Assembly (NCBI GenBank): GCA_016462625.1
Contig: JAEMSV010000091.1
Coordinates: forward strand, 1 to 14,556
DNA from: Solirubrobacteraceae bacterium
GTDB taxonomy: Bacteria > Actinomycetota > Thermoleophilia > Solirubrobacterales > Solirubrobacteraceae
Length of the DNA stretch: 14,556 bases
Reading direction: 5' to 3'
Translations under genes and position numbers: made by a program
In this document: one piece after another, positions 6,670 through 13,339 of the stretch
How the letters are laid out: the number at the start of each line of letters is the position of its first letter
Position numbering within the stretch: position 1 is the stretch's first letter
The notes under the pieces: generated by a model
Told to the model about the DNA's origin: nothing
What the model saw: only the letters and a program-made list of their open reading frames with translations
The model's database searches: none

Positions 6670-7917
6670 ATGCTGCTCGGCGGCCGGTATGAGCTGGGTG
6701 AGCCGATCGCGTCGGGTGCGATGGGGACGGTGCATCGCGGGCTCGACCGGGAGACCGGAGACGCGGTGGCGATCAAGCGGGTGGCCGACGCGAGCCACGC
6801 CCGCCGCCTGGACATCGAGGCACGGGTGCTCGCGCGCCTGCGCCATCCGCGGATCGTCCGGTACCTCGATCACGTGGTCACCGACCGGGGGGTCCACCTC
6901 GTCATGGCGCTGGTCGACGGGGACGATCTCGCCGCGGTCACGCGCGAGCGCGGCACCCCCGGGCTCCCCCTGGACGACGCCGTCGCGCTGACCGCGCAGG
7001 CCGGCGAGGCGCTGCACTACCTGCACGGCGAGCACACGCTCCACCGCGACGTCAAACCGGAGAACCTCGTCCTCAGCGCCGACGGCGTGGTCCTCGTCGA
7101 CTTCGGGATCGCCCGTGAGGAGCTGGAGGGGACGGGGACGCTGGCGATCGGCTCACCCGGGTTCATGGCCCCGGAGTCGCTGACGGGATCGGCGTCGCCT
7201 CGCACCGACGTCTACGGCCTGGCTGCGACGCTCTGGGCGCTCCTGCACGGCGTACCGCCGAGGATCGGGCAGAAGGCCCGGATCCCCGGTGGCACGTTGC
7301 CGCCGGAGATCGCGGAGGCGCTCGACGACGCGCTCGATCCTGATCCCGTGCGCCGGACGGCCACCGTGGCCGAGCTCCTGGCCCGGATCGGGGCGCCGCT
7401 CGACGGCGTGGCCGGCCGGCCACTGACGATCGCGGTGGGCACCGAGACCGGGGCCTCTGAGCCGCTCGCCGCGCTGGCGCGGACCGCTGCGGCGGTCCTT
7501 GATGCGGCAGCCGTCTCGGTCGCGCTCGTCGATCCCGCCGACGGTGCGCTGACCTACCGCGCCGCGTGGGGCGCGGGCGCCGACGAGGTCATCGGCATGC
7601 GCCTGCCCGCCGGAGAGGGCCTGGCGGGCGCCGTCGTGGCCGAAGGTCGCGCACTGCGTGTCCCCGACTGCCGCACCGACCCGCGGTTCAGCGCGGCGAC
7701 CGCCGACCGGACCGGATACGTCCCGTACACCATGCTCGTCGTCCCACTGCGTGCCGGCGCGCAGGTGGTCGGCGTCCTCTCCGCGCTCGACCGCCGCGAC
7801 GGCGCGCCGCTGGATGCCGACGATGAGCGGCGCGCGGAGGCCCTGGCCGAGCTCGCGGTCGCCGTGCCGGGCTGGACCCGGATCCCGGAGACCGAGGCCC
7901 CGACGGTGCACGGATGA
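6670..7917 (+). CDS. Serine/threonine protein kinase with C-terminal GAF domain
   Basis: This is a Hanks-type (eukaryotic-like) protein kinase of 415 residues that would phosphorylate Ser or Thr of partner proteins. The kinase domain spans about residues 7-242: glycine loop ASGAMG at 14-19, ATP-binding Lys36 in VAIK, Glu50 as the likely helix-C glutamate, catalytic loop HRDVKPEN at 125-132 (Asp127), DFG at 144-146 and APE at 167-169. All catalytic residues are present, so it should be active. Residues about 265-400 form a GAF domain, a small-molecule or redox sensing fold, with GEGLAGAVVAEG and VPDCRTDPRF as typical pieces. There are no transmembrane or PASTA segments, unlike PknB-type kinases, so it is cytosolic. 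Its TGA stop overlaps the ATG of the next gene (ATGA), which indicates translational coupling with the GGDEF/HD-GYP protein. The signal bound by the GAF domain and the kinase substrates are unknown. Confidence 0.93.
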   Translation: MLLGGRYELGEPIASGAMGTVHRGLDRETGDAVAIKRVADASHARRLDIEARVLARLRHPRIVRYLDHVVTDRGVHLVMALVDGDDLAAVTRERGTPGLPLDDAVALTAQAGEALHYLHGEHTLHRDVKPENLVLSADGVVLVDFGIAREELEGTGTLAIGSPGFMAPESLTGSASPRTDVYGLAATLWALLHGVPPRIGQKARIPGGTLPPEIAEALDDALDPDPVRRTATVAELLARIGAPLDGVAGRPLTIAVGTETGASEPLAALARTAAAVLDAAAVSVALVDPADGALTYRAAWGAGADEVIGMRLPAGEGLAGAVVAEGRALRVPDCRTDPRFSAATADRTGYVPYTMLVVPLRAGAQVVGVLSALDRRDGAPLDADDERRAEALAELAVAVPGWTRIPETEAPTVHG

Positions 7918-10154
7918 GCCCGGCCGTGAAGCGCCGCGCGCGAGAGCTGACCCGCCACCGCCCGACCCTCGCCGATGACCGTGAGCGCGAGATCGCGGGC
8001 CTGATCGGCGGCGCGCTCTACGTCTCGGGCGCCGGCCTCGTGGTGATCCTCGCGGTCACGGTCGCGACCCAGCCGGCACTGATGGGCGTGACGGCCGGCG
8101 TGTCGCTCCTGCTCGGGCTCGCGATGATCGCCGCCCCGTGGAGCCGGCTTCCCGGCGCGCTGATGCCGTGGATCAGCGCCTGTGCCGTCGCGCTGTACGG
8201 CGTGGTGACGGTGCTGGCGGGCGGCATCGACTCGCCGGCGGTGCTGTACGCCGCGCTGGTCACCGTCTACGCGTGCGCCTTCTACTCGCCGCGCGCGGCG
8301 CTGGCCGTCACGCTCGGCGTGACGGCCGTCGGCCTCCTGCCGCTGGTCTACGACGACACGTACGCCCAGGCGAACCTCACGGAGCTCTTGCTCACGGTGT
8401 TCGTTCAGCTCGGCCTCGGGCTGGCCGTGATCCTCGGCTCTTCGGCGGTCCGTCAGCTCGCGTGGTCGCAGCAGCGCCTCGCACGCGAGCAGGCGGCGCT
8501 CCTCGACCTGGCCAAGGACGTCGCTTCCGAGCGCGATGCGATCGCCGTCTTCACGCAGGCGGCCCGGGACTCTGCCCGGCTGCTCGGAGCGCACGCGGGC
8601 GGGGTCATGAAGTACATCGAGGAGGACGGGGAGGAGCGCGTCATCATCGTCGCCGGCTGGGGGGAGGAGGGCATGCCGCACGCCCCCGCGGGCACGATCG
8701 TCCCCGGCGGGTCGACGACGATCCTTGGGCGGGTCCGACGCAGCGGCGTGCCGGCACGCGAGCGATTCGGGCCGGACGAAGGCGGGATCGCACGGGAACT
8801 CGGCTACCAGGAGATGGCAGTCGCGCCGGTCCGCGCCGGCGGGCGGATCTGGGGCGCGATCGGCTTGGTGGTGCAGCCGGGTGGGGTCCTGGAGCCGGAC
8901 GCGCCGGAGCGGCTCGCGGATTTCGCCGACCTCATCAGCACCGCCGTCGCCAACGAAGAGGCGCGCAGCCAACTCGTCGACCAGGCCACGCTGGACCCGC
9001 TCACCGGTCTGTTCAACCACCGGGCCTTCCACGAACAGCTGCGGACCGAGTTGGCGCGCGCGCAGCGCTACGGCCGCGCGCTCGCCCTCGCCGTCATCGA
9101 CGTCGACCACTTCAAGGCGATCAACGACGCCGCCGGGCACGATGTCGGCGACCAGGTCCTCGCGGCGGTCGCCGAGCGCCTGCAGGAGGCCGCGCGCACC
9201 GAGGACACGCTCGCGCGGATCGGTGGCGACGAGTTCGCGATGCTGCTCCCCGAGGCCGACAGCGTGCGGGCGTTCGCGGCGATCGAGCGGGGGCGGACGC
9301 TGATCAGCGGGAAGCCCGTGCTGCCCGGAATCTCGGTCACGGTCTCCGCCGGCATCTGCGATCTCGCCAACGCGCAGGACGCCGACACGATGTTCCGTCT
9401 CGCCGACGGCGCGCTGTATTGGAGCAAGGCGCACGGGCGCGACTCGTCGTGGATCTACGACCCGGACGTGGTGCAGGAGCTCTCGGCGGCCGAGCGCGCA
9501 GAGCAGCTGCGCCGCTCCCAGGCGCTCCTGGGCATCCGTGCGCTCGCCCGCGCGATCGACGCGAAGGATCCCAGCACCCAGCGCCATTCCGAGCGCGTCG
9601 CGGCGCTGTCACGGCGGTTGGCCGAGGCGCTCGAGTGGGACCCCGCGCGCGCCGCGCTGCTGGAGGAGGCCGCGCTGGTCCACGACGTCGGGAAGATCGG
9701 CGTGCCCGACGCGGTGCTCCTCAAGCCCGGTCGGCTGACGGCGCACGAGCGGACGCTCGTCGGCAAGCACGCCGAGCTCGGCGCGCGCATCGTCGAGGAC
9801 GTCCTGACCGAGGAGCAGGTGGAGTGGATCCGCTCGCACCACGAGCGGCCCGACGGCCATGGCTATCCGCGCGGGCTCGCCGGCGCCCAGCTGTCGGCCG
9901 GCGCGGCGATCCTGACGGTCGCGGACTCGTTCGACGTGATGACCATGAGCCGGCCCTACAGCGCCGCCAAGCCGATGAGCGACGCGATCGCCGAGTGCGA
10001 GGGGCTCATCGGCCGTCAGTTCGTCGCCGCGCCCGTCGAGGCGCTGATCGCCCTCCAGGTCAGCGGCGAGCTGGCCGACCTGATGTGCCGGGCCGAGGGC
10101 GAGGACCCGGGGGACGTGTCCGCGTCCGACCAGCCCCCCGCGCGGCCGGGCTGA
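7914..10154 (+). CDS. Membrane GAF-GGDEF-HD-GYP protein (cyclic-di-GMP synthesis and breakdown)
   Basis: This 746-residue membrane signalling protein combines a diguanylate cyclase and a cyclic-di-GMP phosphodiesterase. Residues about 28-176 contain around six hydrophobic helices, followed by a GAF domain at about 200-345. The GGDEF domain (about 355-515) has an intact GGDEF at 437-441 and an RxxD inhibitory site (RTED, 428-431) five residues before it, so product inhibition is expected. The HD-GYP domain (about 540-725) has the metal ligands and signature: His558, HDVGK at 590-594, His619, HHE at 642-644 and DGHGYP at 647-652. Both enzymatic halves look catalytically complete. Known GGDEF-phosphodiesterase fusions often have one dominant activity, so the net effect cannot be predicted. 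The ATG overlaps the kinase stop codon. Phosphorylation by the upstream kinase is a plausible regulatory input, but this is inference. The Arg/Lys-rich N-terminus suggests that it faces the cytoplasm. Confidence 0.93.
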   Translation: MSPAVKRRARELTRHRPTLADDREREIAGLIGGALYVSGAGLVVILAVTVATQPALMGVTAGVSLLLGLAMIAAPWSRLPGALMPWISACAVALYGVVTVLAGGIDSPAVLYAALVTVYACAFYSPRAALAVTLGVTAVGLLPLVYDDTYAQANLTELLLTVFVQLGLGLAVILGSSAVRQLAWSQQRLAREQAALLDLAKDVASERDAIAVFTQAARDSARLLGAHAGGVMKYIEEDGEERVIIVAGWGEEGMPHAPAGTIVPGGSTTILGRVRRSGVPARERFGPDEGGIARELGYQEMAVAPVRAGGRIWGAIGLVVQPGGVLEPDAPERLADFADLISTAVANEEARSQLVDQATLDPLTGLFNHRAFHEQLRTELARAQRYGRALALAVIDVDHFKAINDAAGHDVGDQVLAAVAERLQEAARTEDTLARIGGDEFAMLLPEADSVRAFAAIERGRTLISGKPVLPGISVTVSAGICDLANAQDADTMFRLADGALYWSKAHGRDSSWIYDPDVVQELSAAERAEQLRRSQALLGIRALARAIDAKDPSTQRHSERVAALSRRLAEALEWDPARAALLEEAALVHDVGKIGVPDAVLLKPGRLTAHERTLVGKHAELGARIVEDVLTEEQVEWIRSHHERPDGHGYPRGLAGAQLSAGAAILTVADSFDVMTMSRPYSAAKPMSDAIAECEGLIGRQFVAAPVEALIALQVSGELADLMCRAEGEDPGDVSASDQPPARPG

Positions 10155-10159
10155 CCGAA

Positions 10160-10176
10160 CGCCGCGCTGGGCGGCG
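10160..10176 (+). other. Hairpin after the signalling operon
   Basis: CGCCGC-GCTGG-GCGGCG can form a 6-bp all-GC stem with a 5-base loop, five bases after the GGDEF/HD-GYP stop codon. It is followed by CCTT but by no real T-run. It may act as a weak terminator or an RNA 3' end stabiliser; short GC stems are common by chance in such DNA. The remaining 90 or so bases up to the next start show no other clear signal except a ribosome-binding site. Confidence 0.3.
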
Positions 10177-10251
10177 CCTTGCAGCCGGCGTGGCGGGTCC
10201 GCAACCCCGGCATGGTGGCGTGGTTGGGGGAGGAGACCGACGAACAACCAC

Positions 10252-10256
10252 GGAGG
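10252..10256 (+). promoter_or_regulatory. Shine-Dalgarno site of the secreted protein gene
   Basis: GGAGG lies 9 bases before the ATG at 10266. It is a near-perfect ribosome-binding site that supports this start and shows the mRNA has a leader. Confidence 0.75.
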
Positions 10257-10265
10257 CTGTCCCGG

Positions 10266-11006
10266 ATGACCAAGCACTGGAAGTATCTCCTGGCCGCAGC
10301 GATCACCGCGCTGCTGGTCGGAGCTCCGATCGCCATCGGCGCGGGGGAGAACAAGCCGATCAACGGCGGCGCACGCAACCCGGCAGGCGGTTCGAGTGCC
10401 AACTACACGCAGGAGACGCAGATCATCGCCAACCTGTCCGGCTACGGCACGCGTCAGTCCAACAAGTCGAACAACGGCGGCGGCGCCATCTACGGCTGTC
10501 GTTCGGCCCCGGGCGGGACGCCCGCCGGCAACGAGCCGTGCATCCGCGCGAGCAACCTGACGACCGGTCTCGCGTTCGAGTTCGCCAACAACGGCGGCCC
10601 CGTCGTCGGCACGATCACGTCGGGCAACAAGAACGCCGCGCCGTTCACGACGAACGCCACCGGCGTCGCGACGGGCCTGAACGCCGATCAGGTCGACGGG
10701 CAGAGCGCGTCGGAGATCGTCACGTCCGCGCAGAACCTGAACAGCAAGGGCCAGGTCTCCGCGGCCGGCGCGCTGACGAACGCCCGCGGCATCGCGAGCG
10801 CGTCGAACCCGGCGACGGGCACCTACAGCGTCGTGTTCACCGCCGACGTGTCCGCGTGCGCGGTCAACGCCACGGTCGTCGACGCGGCGAACCCCGGAGA
10901 GGTCTCAGTGGCCCCGGTCACCGCGACGACGTACACGGTCAACACCCGCGCCGCCGTCACCGGCGCTGCGGCCGACCGCGCGTTCCACATCACGGCCATC
11001 TGCTGA
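10266..11006 (+). CDS. Secreted Asn/Gly-rich protein with an NADQVDG motif, function unknown
   Basis: This protein of 246 residues has no function I recognise. The N-terminus has basic residues (Lys3, Lys6) and a hydrophobic stretch at about 7-26 that looks like a signal peptide; the cleavage point is not clear-cut (around residues 23-27). The mature part up to about residue 135 is rich in Gly, Asn, Ser and Thr (SNKSNNGGGAI, FANNGGPVV). GLNADQVDGQSASEIV at 138-153 matches a short motif often seen in extracellular and phage tail-like proteins of actinobacteria. The C-terminal segment (about 172-246: GTYSVVFTADVSACAVNATV, then AFHITAIC) looks like a compact beta domain. Four cysteines (78, 92, 198, 246) could form two disulfides after export. 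It may be a surface or structural protein. The strong Shine-Dalgarno sequence supports the ATG. It stands alone between the signalling operon and a convergent small gene, and ends just before a strong hairpin. Confidence 0.8.
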   Translation: MTKHWKYLLAAAITALLVGAPIAIGAGENKPINGGARNPAGGSSANYTQETQIIANLSGYGTRQSNKSNNGGGAIYGCRSAPGGTPAGNEPCIRASNLTTGLAFEFANNGGPVVGTITSGNKNAAPFTTNATGVATGLNADQVDGQSASEIVTSAQNLNSKGQVSAAGALTNARGIASASNPATGTYSVVFTADVSACAVNATVVDAANPGEVSVAPVTATTYTVNTRAAVTGAAADRAFHITAIC

Positions 11007-11020
11007 CGGCCTGAAGCCTC

Positions 11021-11058
11021 GGCGGGAGTCCTTTCCTAGAGCGGAAAGGGCTCCCGCC
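11021..11058 (+). terminator. Strong hairpin between convergent genes
   Basis: GGCGGGAGTCCTTTCC (11021-11036) pairs with GGAAAGGGCTCCCGCC (11043-11058) around a 6-base loop. This gives a 16-bp stem with a single G-U wobble in the plus-strand transcript. It starts 14 bases after the stop codon of the secreted protein gene. No T-run follows, so it may be an unconventional terminator. The right arm codes for the last residues of the minus-strand peptide, whose stop codon (11038-11036) lies at the loop edge, so the same stem could cap both transcripts. Confidence 0.65.
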
Positions 11059-11197
11059 ACGGGTCGCGCCCGCGCAGGCGCGCCCACGCGTAATGGCGCC
11101 CGACGGTGGCCCAGTCCGCGATCCCGCACCAGAGGTGCCAGACCGGTCCGGTGACGAACCACGCGGCGAGCGTGGTGGAGGCAGAACGGCGCGGCAT
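11036..11197 (-). CDS. Small Trp-rich membrane peptide, function unknown
   Basis: This 53-residue protein runs leftwards from an ATG at 11197-11195 to a TAG. It has a basic N-terminus (MPRRS), one hydrophobic stretch at about residues 10-30 (AAWFVTGPVWHLWCGIADWA), and a basic tail (RLRGRDPWREP). With five tryptophans and one cysteine it reads like a real single-pass membrane peptide rather than a chance reading frame. The sequence has the look of small actinobacterial hypothetical proteins, but I cannot name a family. The main support for the gene is a TATCGT hexamer exactly 7 bases before the ATG (11210-11205), the same leaderless layout as neighbouring genes, and a hairpin at its stop codon. 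The frame stays open further upstream, antisense to tig, but those codons look like a shadow of that gene. It is divergent from tig and convergent with the secreted protein gene. Confidence 0.65.
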   Translation of the reverse strand: MPRRSASTTLAAWFVTGPVWHLWCGIADWATVGRHYAWARLRGRDPWREPFPL

Positions 11198-11204
11198 CAG
11201 GGTG

Positions 11205-11214
11205 ACGATAAGGT
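11205..11214. promoter_or_regulatory. Overlapping divergent -10 hexamers for the small peptide gene and tig
   Basis: On the minus strand TATCGT (11210-11205) lies 7 bases before the peptide ATG. On the plus strand TAAGGT (11209-11214) lies 10 bases before the tig ATG at 11225. The two hexamers share the base pairs 11209-11210. Neither has a recognisable -35. The arrangement resembles the bidirectional promoters described in bacteria, in which one DNA segment fires both ways. Confidence 0.5.
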
Positions 11215-11224
11215 GTTCCGCCGA

Positions 11225-12592
11225 ATGAGCGCCCTGAAGACCACCACCACCGAGCTTCCCGAATCGCGCGTCCGCGTCGAGGCGCAGGTCAGCCCCGATG
11301 CGGTCCAGAAGAGCCTGGAGCGCGCGGCCAGCGCGATCGGCCGCGACATGCGCATCCCGGGCTTCCGCAAGGGCAAGGTCCCGGCGCCGGTGATCATCCA
11401 GCGCGTCGGCCGCGAGGTCGTCCTGGACGAGGCGGTCCGAGACGGGCTGACCGCCTGGTACGTCGAGGCAATCGACGAGGCCGGCATCTCGCCCGTCGGC
11501 GATCCTGACCTGGACCTCGGTGACCTGCCTGACGCCGGCGCGCCGTGGAGCTTCACGTTCGAGATCGGCGTCCTGCCGACCGCCACGCTGGGCACGTACA
11601 AGGGCGTCGAGGTCGGCAAGGCCGATCCGGCCGCCGCCGACGAGGACGTCCAGCGCCAGCTCGACGAGCTGCGCGAGCGCTCCGGCACGCTGGAGACCGC
11701 CGACCGCGCAGCGCAGGAGGGCGACTTCACGACCATCGACTTCGTCGGCAAGAAGGACGGCGTGCCGTTCGAGGGCGGCGAGGGCCGCGACTTCCCGCTG
11801 GAGCTCGGCTCCGACCGCTTCATCCCGGGCTTCGAGGAGCAGCTCGTGGGCGCCAAGGCCGGCGACGACGTGGTCGTCGAGGTCACGTTCCCCGAGGACT
11901 ACCAGGCCGAGCATCTGGCCGGCGAGGCCGTCACGTTCGAGGTGACGGTCAAGGAGGTCAAGGAGAAGAAGCTCCCCGAGCTCGACGACGAGTTCGCCGA
12001 GAACACGGCCGGGTTCGACACGCTCGACGAGCTGCGCGAGGAGATCGCCAAGGACCTGCGCGAGAAGGAAGAGGCGCGGATCGACCGTGCCTTCCGCGAG
12101 GCCGCGCTGGACGCCGCCGTCGCCGAGGCGACGGTCGAGGTCCCCGAGGCGCTGGCCGAGGCGCGGGGCAAGGAGCTCTGGGAGCGGATGATGCACCAGC
12201 TCTCGCACCAGGGCATCTCGAAGGAGATGTACCTGCAGATCTCGGGTCGCACCGAGGAGGAGCTGATGGCCGAGGCCGCCCCGGACGCCGAGCAGCAGCT
12301 GCGCCGCGAGGCCGTGCTGAAGGCGATCATCGAGGCGGAGAAGTTCGAGATCACAGACGACGATCTGCTCGAGGCGCTGGCCCCGACGGCCGAGGCGCAG
12401 CAGACCAAGCCGAAGAAGCTGCTGGACCAGCTGAAGTCCTCCGGGCGCATCGATGAGGCCCGCGACGATCTCGCCCAGCGCAAGGCGATGGATCTCGTCG
12501 CCGACGAGGCGAAGACCATCACCGTCGCCCAGGCGAAGAAGAAGGGCGTGCCCTTCACGCCCGAGGCCGAGGCCGACGGCCCGTCCGCTTAG
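11225..12592 (+). CDS. tig: Trigger factor, ribosome-associated chaperone and prolyl isomerase
   Basis: Trigger factor binds the ribosome exit tunnel and helps new proteins fold. The protein has 455 residues, close to the usual 430-470. The N-terminal ribosome-binding domain (about 1-130) carries the signature GFRKGKVP at residues 46-53. An FKBP-like prolyl isomerase domain occupies about 160-245 ([37 protein letters not shown]). The long Glu/Ala-rich helical C-terminal part (about 250-440) forms the substrate-holding arms, and the protein ends in a Lys-rich then acidic tail. The ATG is chosen because [14 protein letters not shown] aligns with the usual beginning of the family; an in-frame GTG at 11213 would add only four residues and overlaps the -10. 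There is no Shine-Dalgarno sequence. It is followed after 121 bases by clpP and clpX, a common gene order in bacteria. Confidence 0.95.
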   Translation: MSALKTTTTELPESRVRVEAQVSPDAVQKSLERAASAIGRDMRIPGFRKGKVPAPVIIQRVGREVVLDEAVRDGLTAWYVEAIDEAGISPVGDPDLDLGDLPDAGAPWSFTFEIGVLPTATLGTYKGVEVGKADPAAADEDVQRQLDELRERSGTLETADRAAQEGDFTTIDFVGKKDGVPFEGGEGRDFPLELGSDRFIPGFEEQLVGAKAGDDVVVEVTFPEDYQAEHLAGEAVTFEVTVKEVKEKKLPELDDEFAENTAGFDTLDELREEIAKDLREKEEARIDRAFREAALDAAVAEATVEVPEALAEARGKELWERMMHQLSHQGISKEMYLQISGRTEEELMAEAAPDAEQQLRREAVLKAIIEAEKFEITDDDLLEALAPTAEAQQTKPKKLLDQLKSSGRIDEARDDLAQRKAMDLVADEAKTITVAQAKKKGVPFTPEAEADGPSA

Positions 12593-12661
12593 TCGCGGTA
12601 CGGCTCAAGAACACTCGGCCACCCGCCGACCTAGGTGGTCAGGCCGCGCCCAGGCGGCCAG

Positions 12662-12667
12662 TATGCT
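12662..12667 (+). promoter_or_regulatory. Candidate -10 of clpP
   Basis: TATGCT is the best -10-like hexamer in the 121-base gap between tig and clpP. It would give a leader of about 40 bases. No good -35 stands 17 bases upstream. An 8-bp palindrome ACCTAGGT at 12629-12636 lies just upstream and could be an operator. No HAIR/HspR or clear ClgR site was recognised. Confidence 0.4.
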
Positions 12668-12690
12668 GCGGCGGCAGGAATCCAGCTGCC

Positions 12691-12708
12691 GAAGCGAAAC
12701 TGAAGCGA
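12691..12708 (+). repeat. Direct repeat GAAGCGA in the clpP leader
   Basis: GAAGCGA at 12691-12697 and 12702-12708 repeats with an 11-base period, about one DNA helical turn. The second copy runs into the purine-rich GAAGCGAGG just before the clpP ATG, which is the likely but closely spaced ribosome-binding region. It could be a protein site or simply two Shine-Dalgarno-like tracts. Confidence 0.35.
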
Positions 12709-12713
12709 GGACT

Positions 12714-13298
12714 ATGAGCCCCCTTGTCCCCATGGTTGTGGAGCAGACGTCGCGAGGCGAACGCGCCTTCGATATCTACTCGCGTCTCCTCAGCGAGCGC
12801 ATCATCTTCCTCGGGACCCCGGTGGACGATCAGATCGCCAATCTGATCGTGGCGCAGCTCCTGCACCTCGAGTCCGAGGACCCGGACAAGGACATCTCGA
12901 TCTACATCAACTCGCCGGGCGGGTCGGTGTACGCGGGTCTCGCGATCTACGACACGATGAACTTCATCAAGCCGGACGTGTCGACCATCTGCGTCGGCAT
13001 CGCGATGAGCATGGGCGCACTGCTCCTCTGCGGCGGCGCGAAGGGCAAGCGCATGGCGCTGCCGAACTCCAAGATCCTCATCCACCAGGTGAGCTCGGGC
13101 TTCCAGGGCCAGGCGACGGACATCGAGATCCACGCCAAGGAGATCATCGACATCCGCCAGCGGCTGGACCACATCATCGCCGGTCACACCGAGCAGGATT
13201 ACGAGAAGGTCCGCAAGGACACCGAGCGCGATTACTTCATGTCGGCGGACGAAGCCGCCGAGTACGGCATCATTGACCGGGTGATCTCAGAGCACTAG
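12714..13298 (+). CDS. clpP: ATP-dependent Clp protease proteolytic subunit
   Basis: ClpP is the serine peptidase that forms the barrel-shaped chamber of the ClpXP protease. The protein has 194 residues, the normal family size. The catalytic triad is intact: Ser99 in GIAMSMGA, His124 in ILIHQ and Asp173 in TERDYF, with the same spacing as E. coli Ser97/His122/Asp171. The oligomerisation and active-site loop segment [16 protein letters not shown] is at 65-80. The ATG at 12714 has a purine-rich GAAGCGAGG just upstream; the ATG at 12732 is a possible alternative. The N-terminal residues before about 12 may be removed by self-processing, as in other ClpP proteins. It is followed 41 bases later by clpX, its unfoldase partner. 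Only one clpP lies here, whereas many Actinobacteria carry clpP1 and clpP2 side by side. A perfect hairpin has its loop at the stop codon. Confidence 0.96.
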   Translation: MSPLVPMVVEQTSRGERAFDIYSRLLSERIIFLGTPVDDQIANLIVAQLLHLESEDPDKDISIYINSPGGSVYAGLAIYDTMNFIKPDVSTICVGIAMSMGALLLCGGAKGKRMALPNSKILIHQVSSGFQGQATDIEIHAKEIIDIRQRLDHIIAGHTEQDYEKVRKDTERDYFMSADEAAEYGIIDRVISEH

Positions 13299-13309
13299 CG
13301 TGCTCTGAG
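13286..13309 (+). other. Perfect hairpin over the clpP stop codon, between clpP and clpX
   Basis: CTCAGAGCAC (13286-13295) and GTGCTCTGAG (13300-13309) form a perfect 10-bp stem around a TAGC loop that contains the clpP TAG stop codon. No T-run follows, so it is not a classic terminator. It could lower read-through into clpX, be an RNase cleavage site, or protect the clpP 3' end. Confidence 0.6.
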
Positions 13310-13339
13310 GAAACTGACGCCGGGCGCACCAACGGATTT

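Noticed and set aside
7554..9587. A 677-codon minus-strand open frame opposite the kinase and GGDEF/HD-GYP genes
   Set aside because: It is antisense to genes with clear catalytic motifs, and its product is Arg/Ala/Asp-rich with no recognisable motif.
8138..11014. A 958-codon plus-strand open frame overlapping the GGDEF/HD-GYP and secreted protein genes
   Set aside because: It reads as Arg/Gly/Ala/Pro-rich sequence with no domain. It is the shifted frame of two well-supported genes, a usual effect of high GC content.
12593..12713. A HspR (HAIR) or ClgR operator upstream of clpP, suggested by CTCAAGAACACTC at 12604-12616
   Set aside because: The spacing and arms do not match the known inverted consensus sequences.
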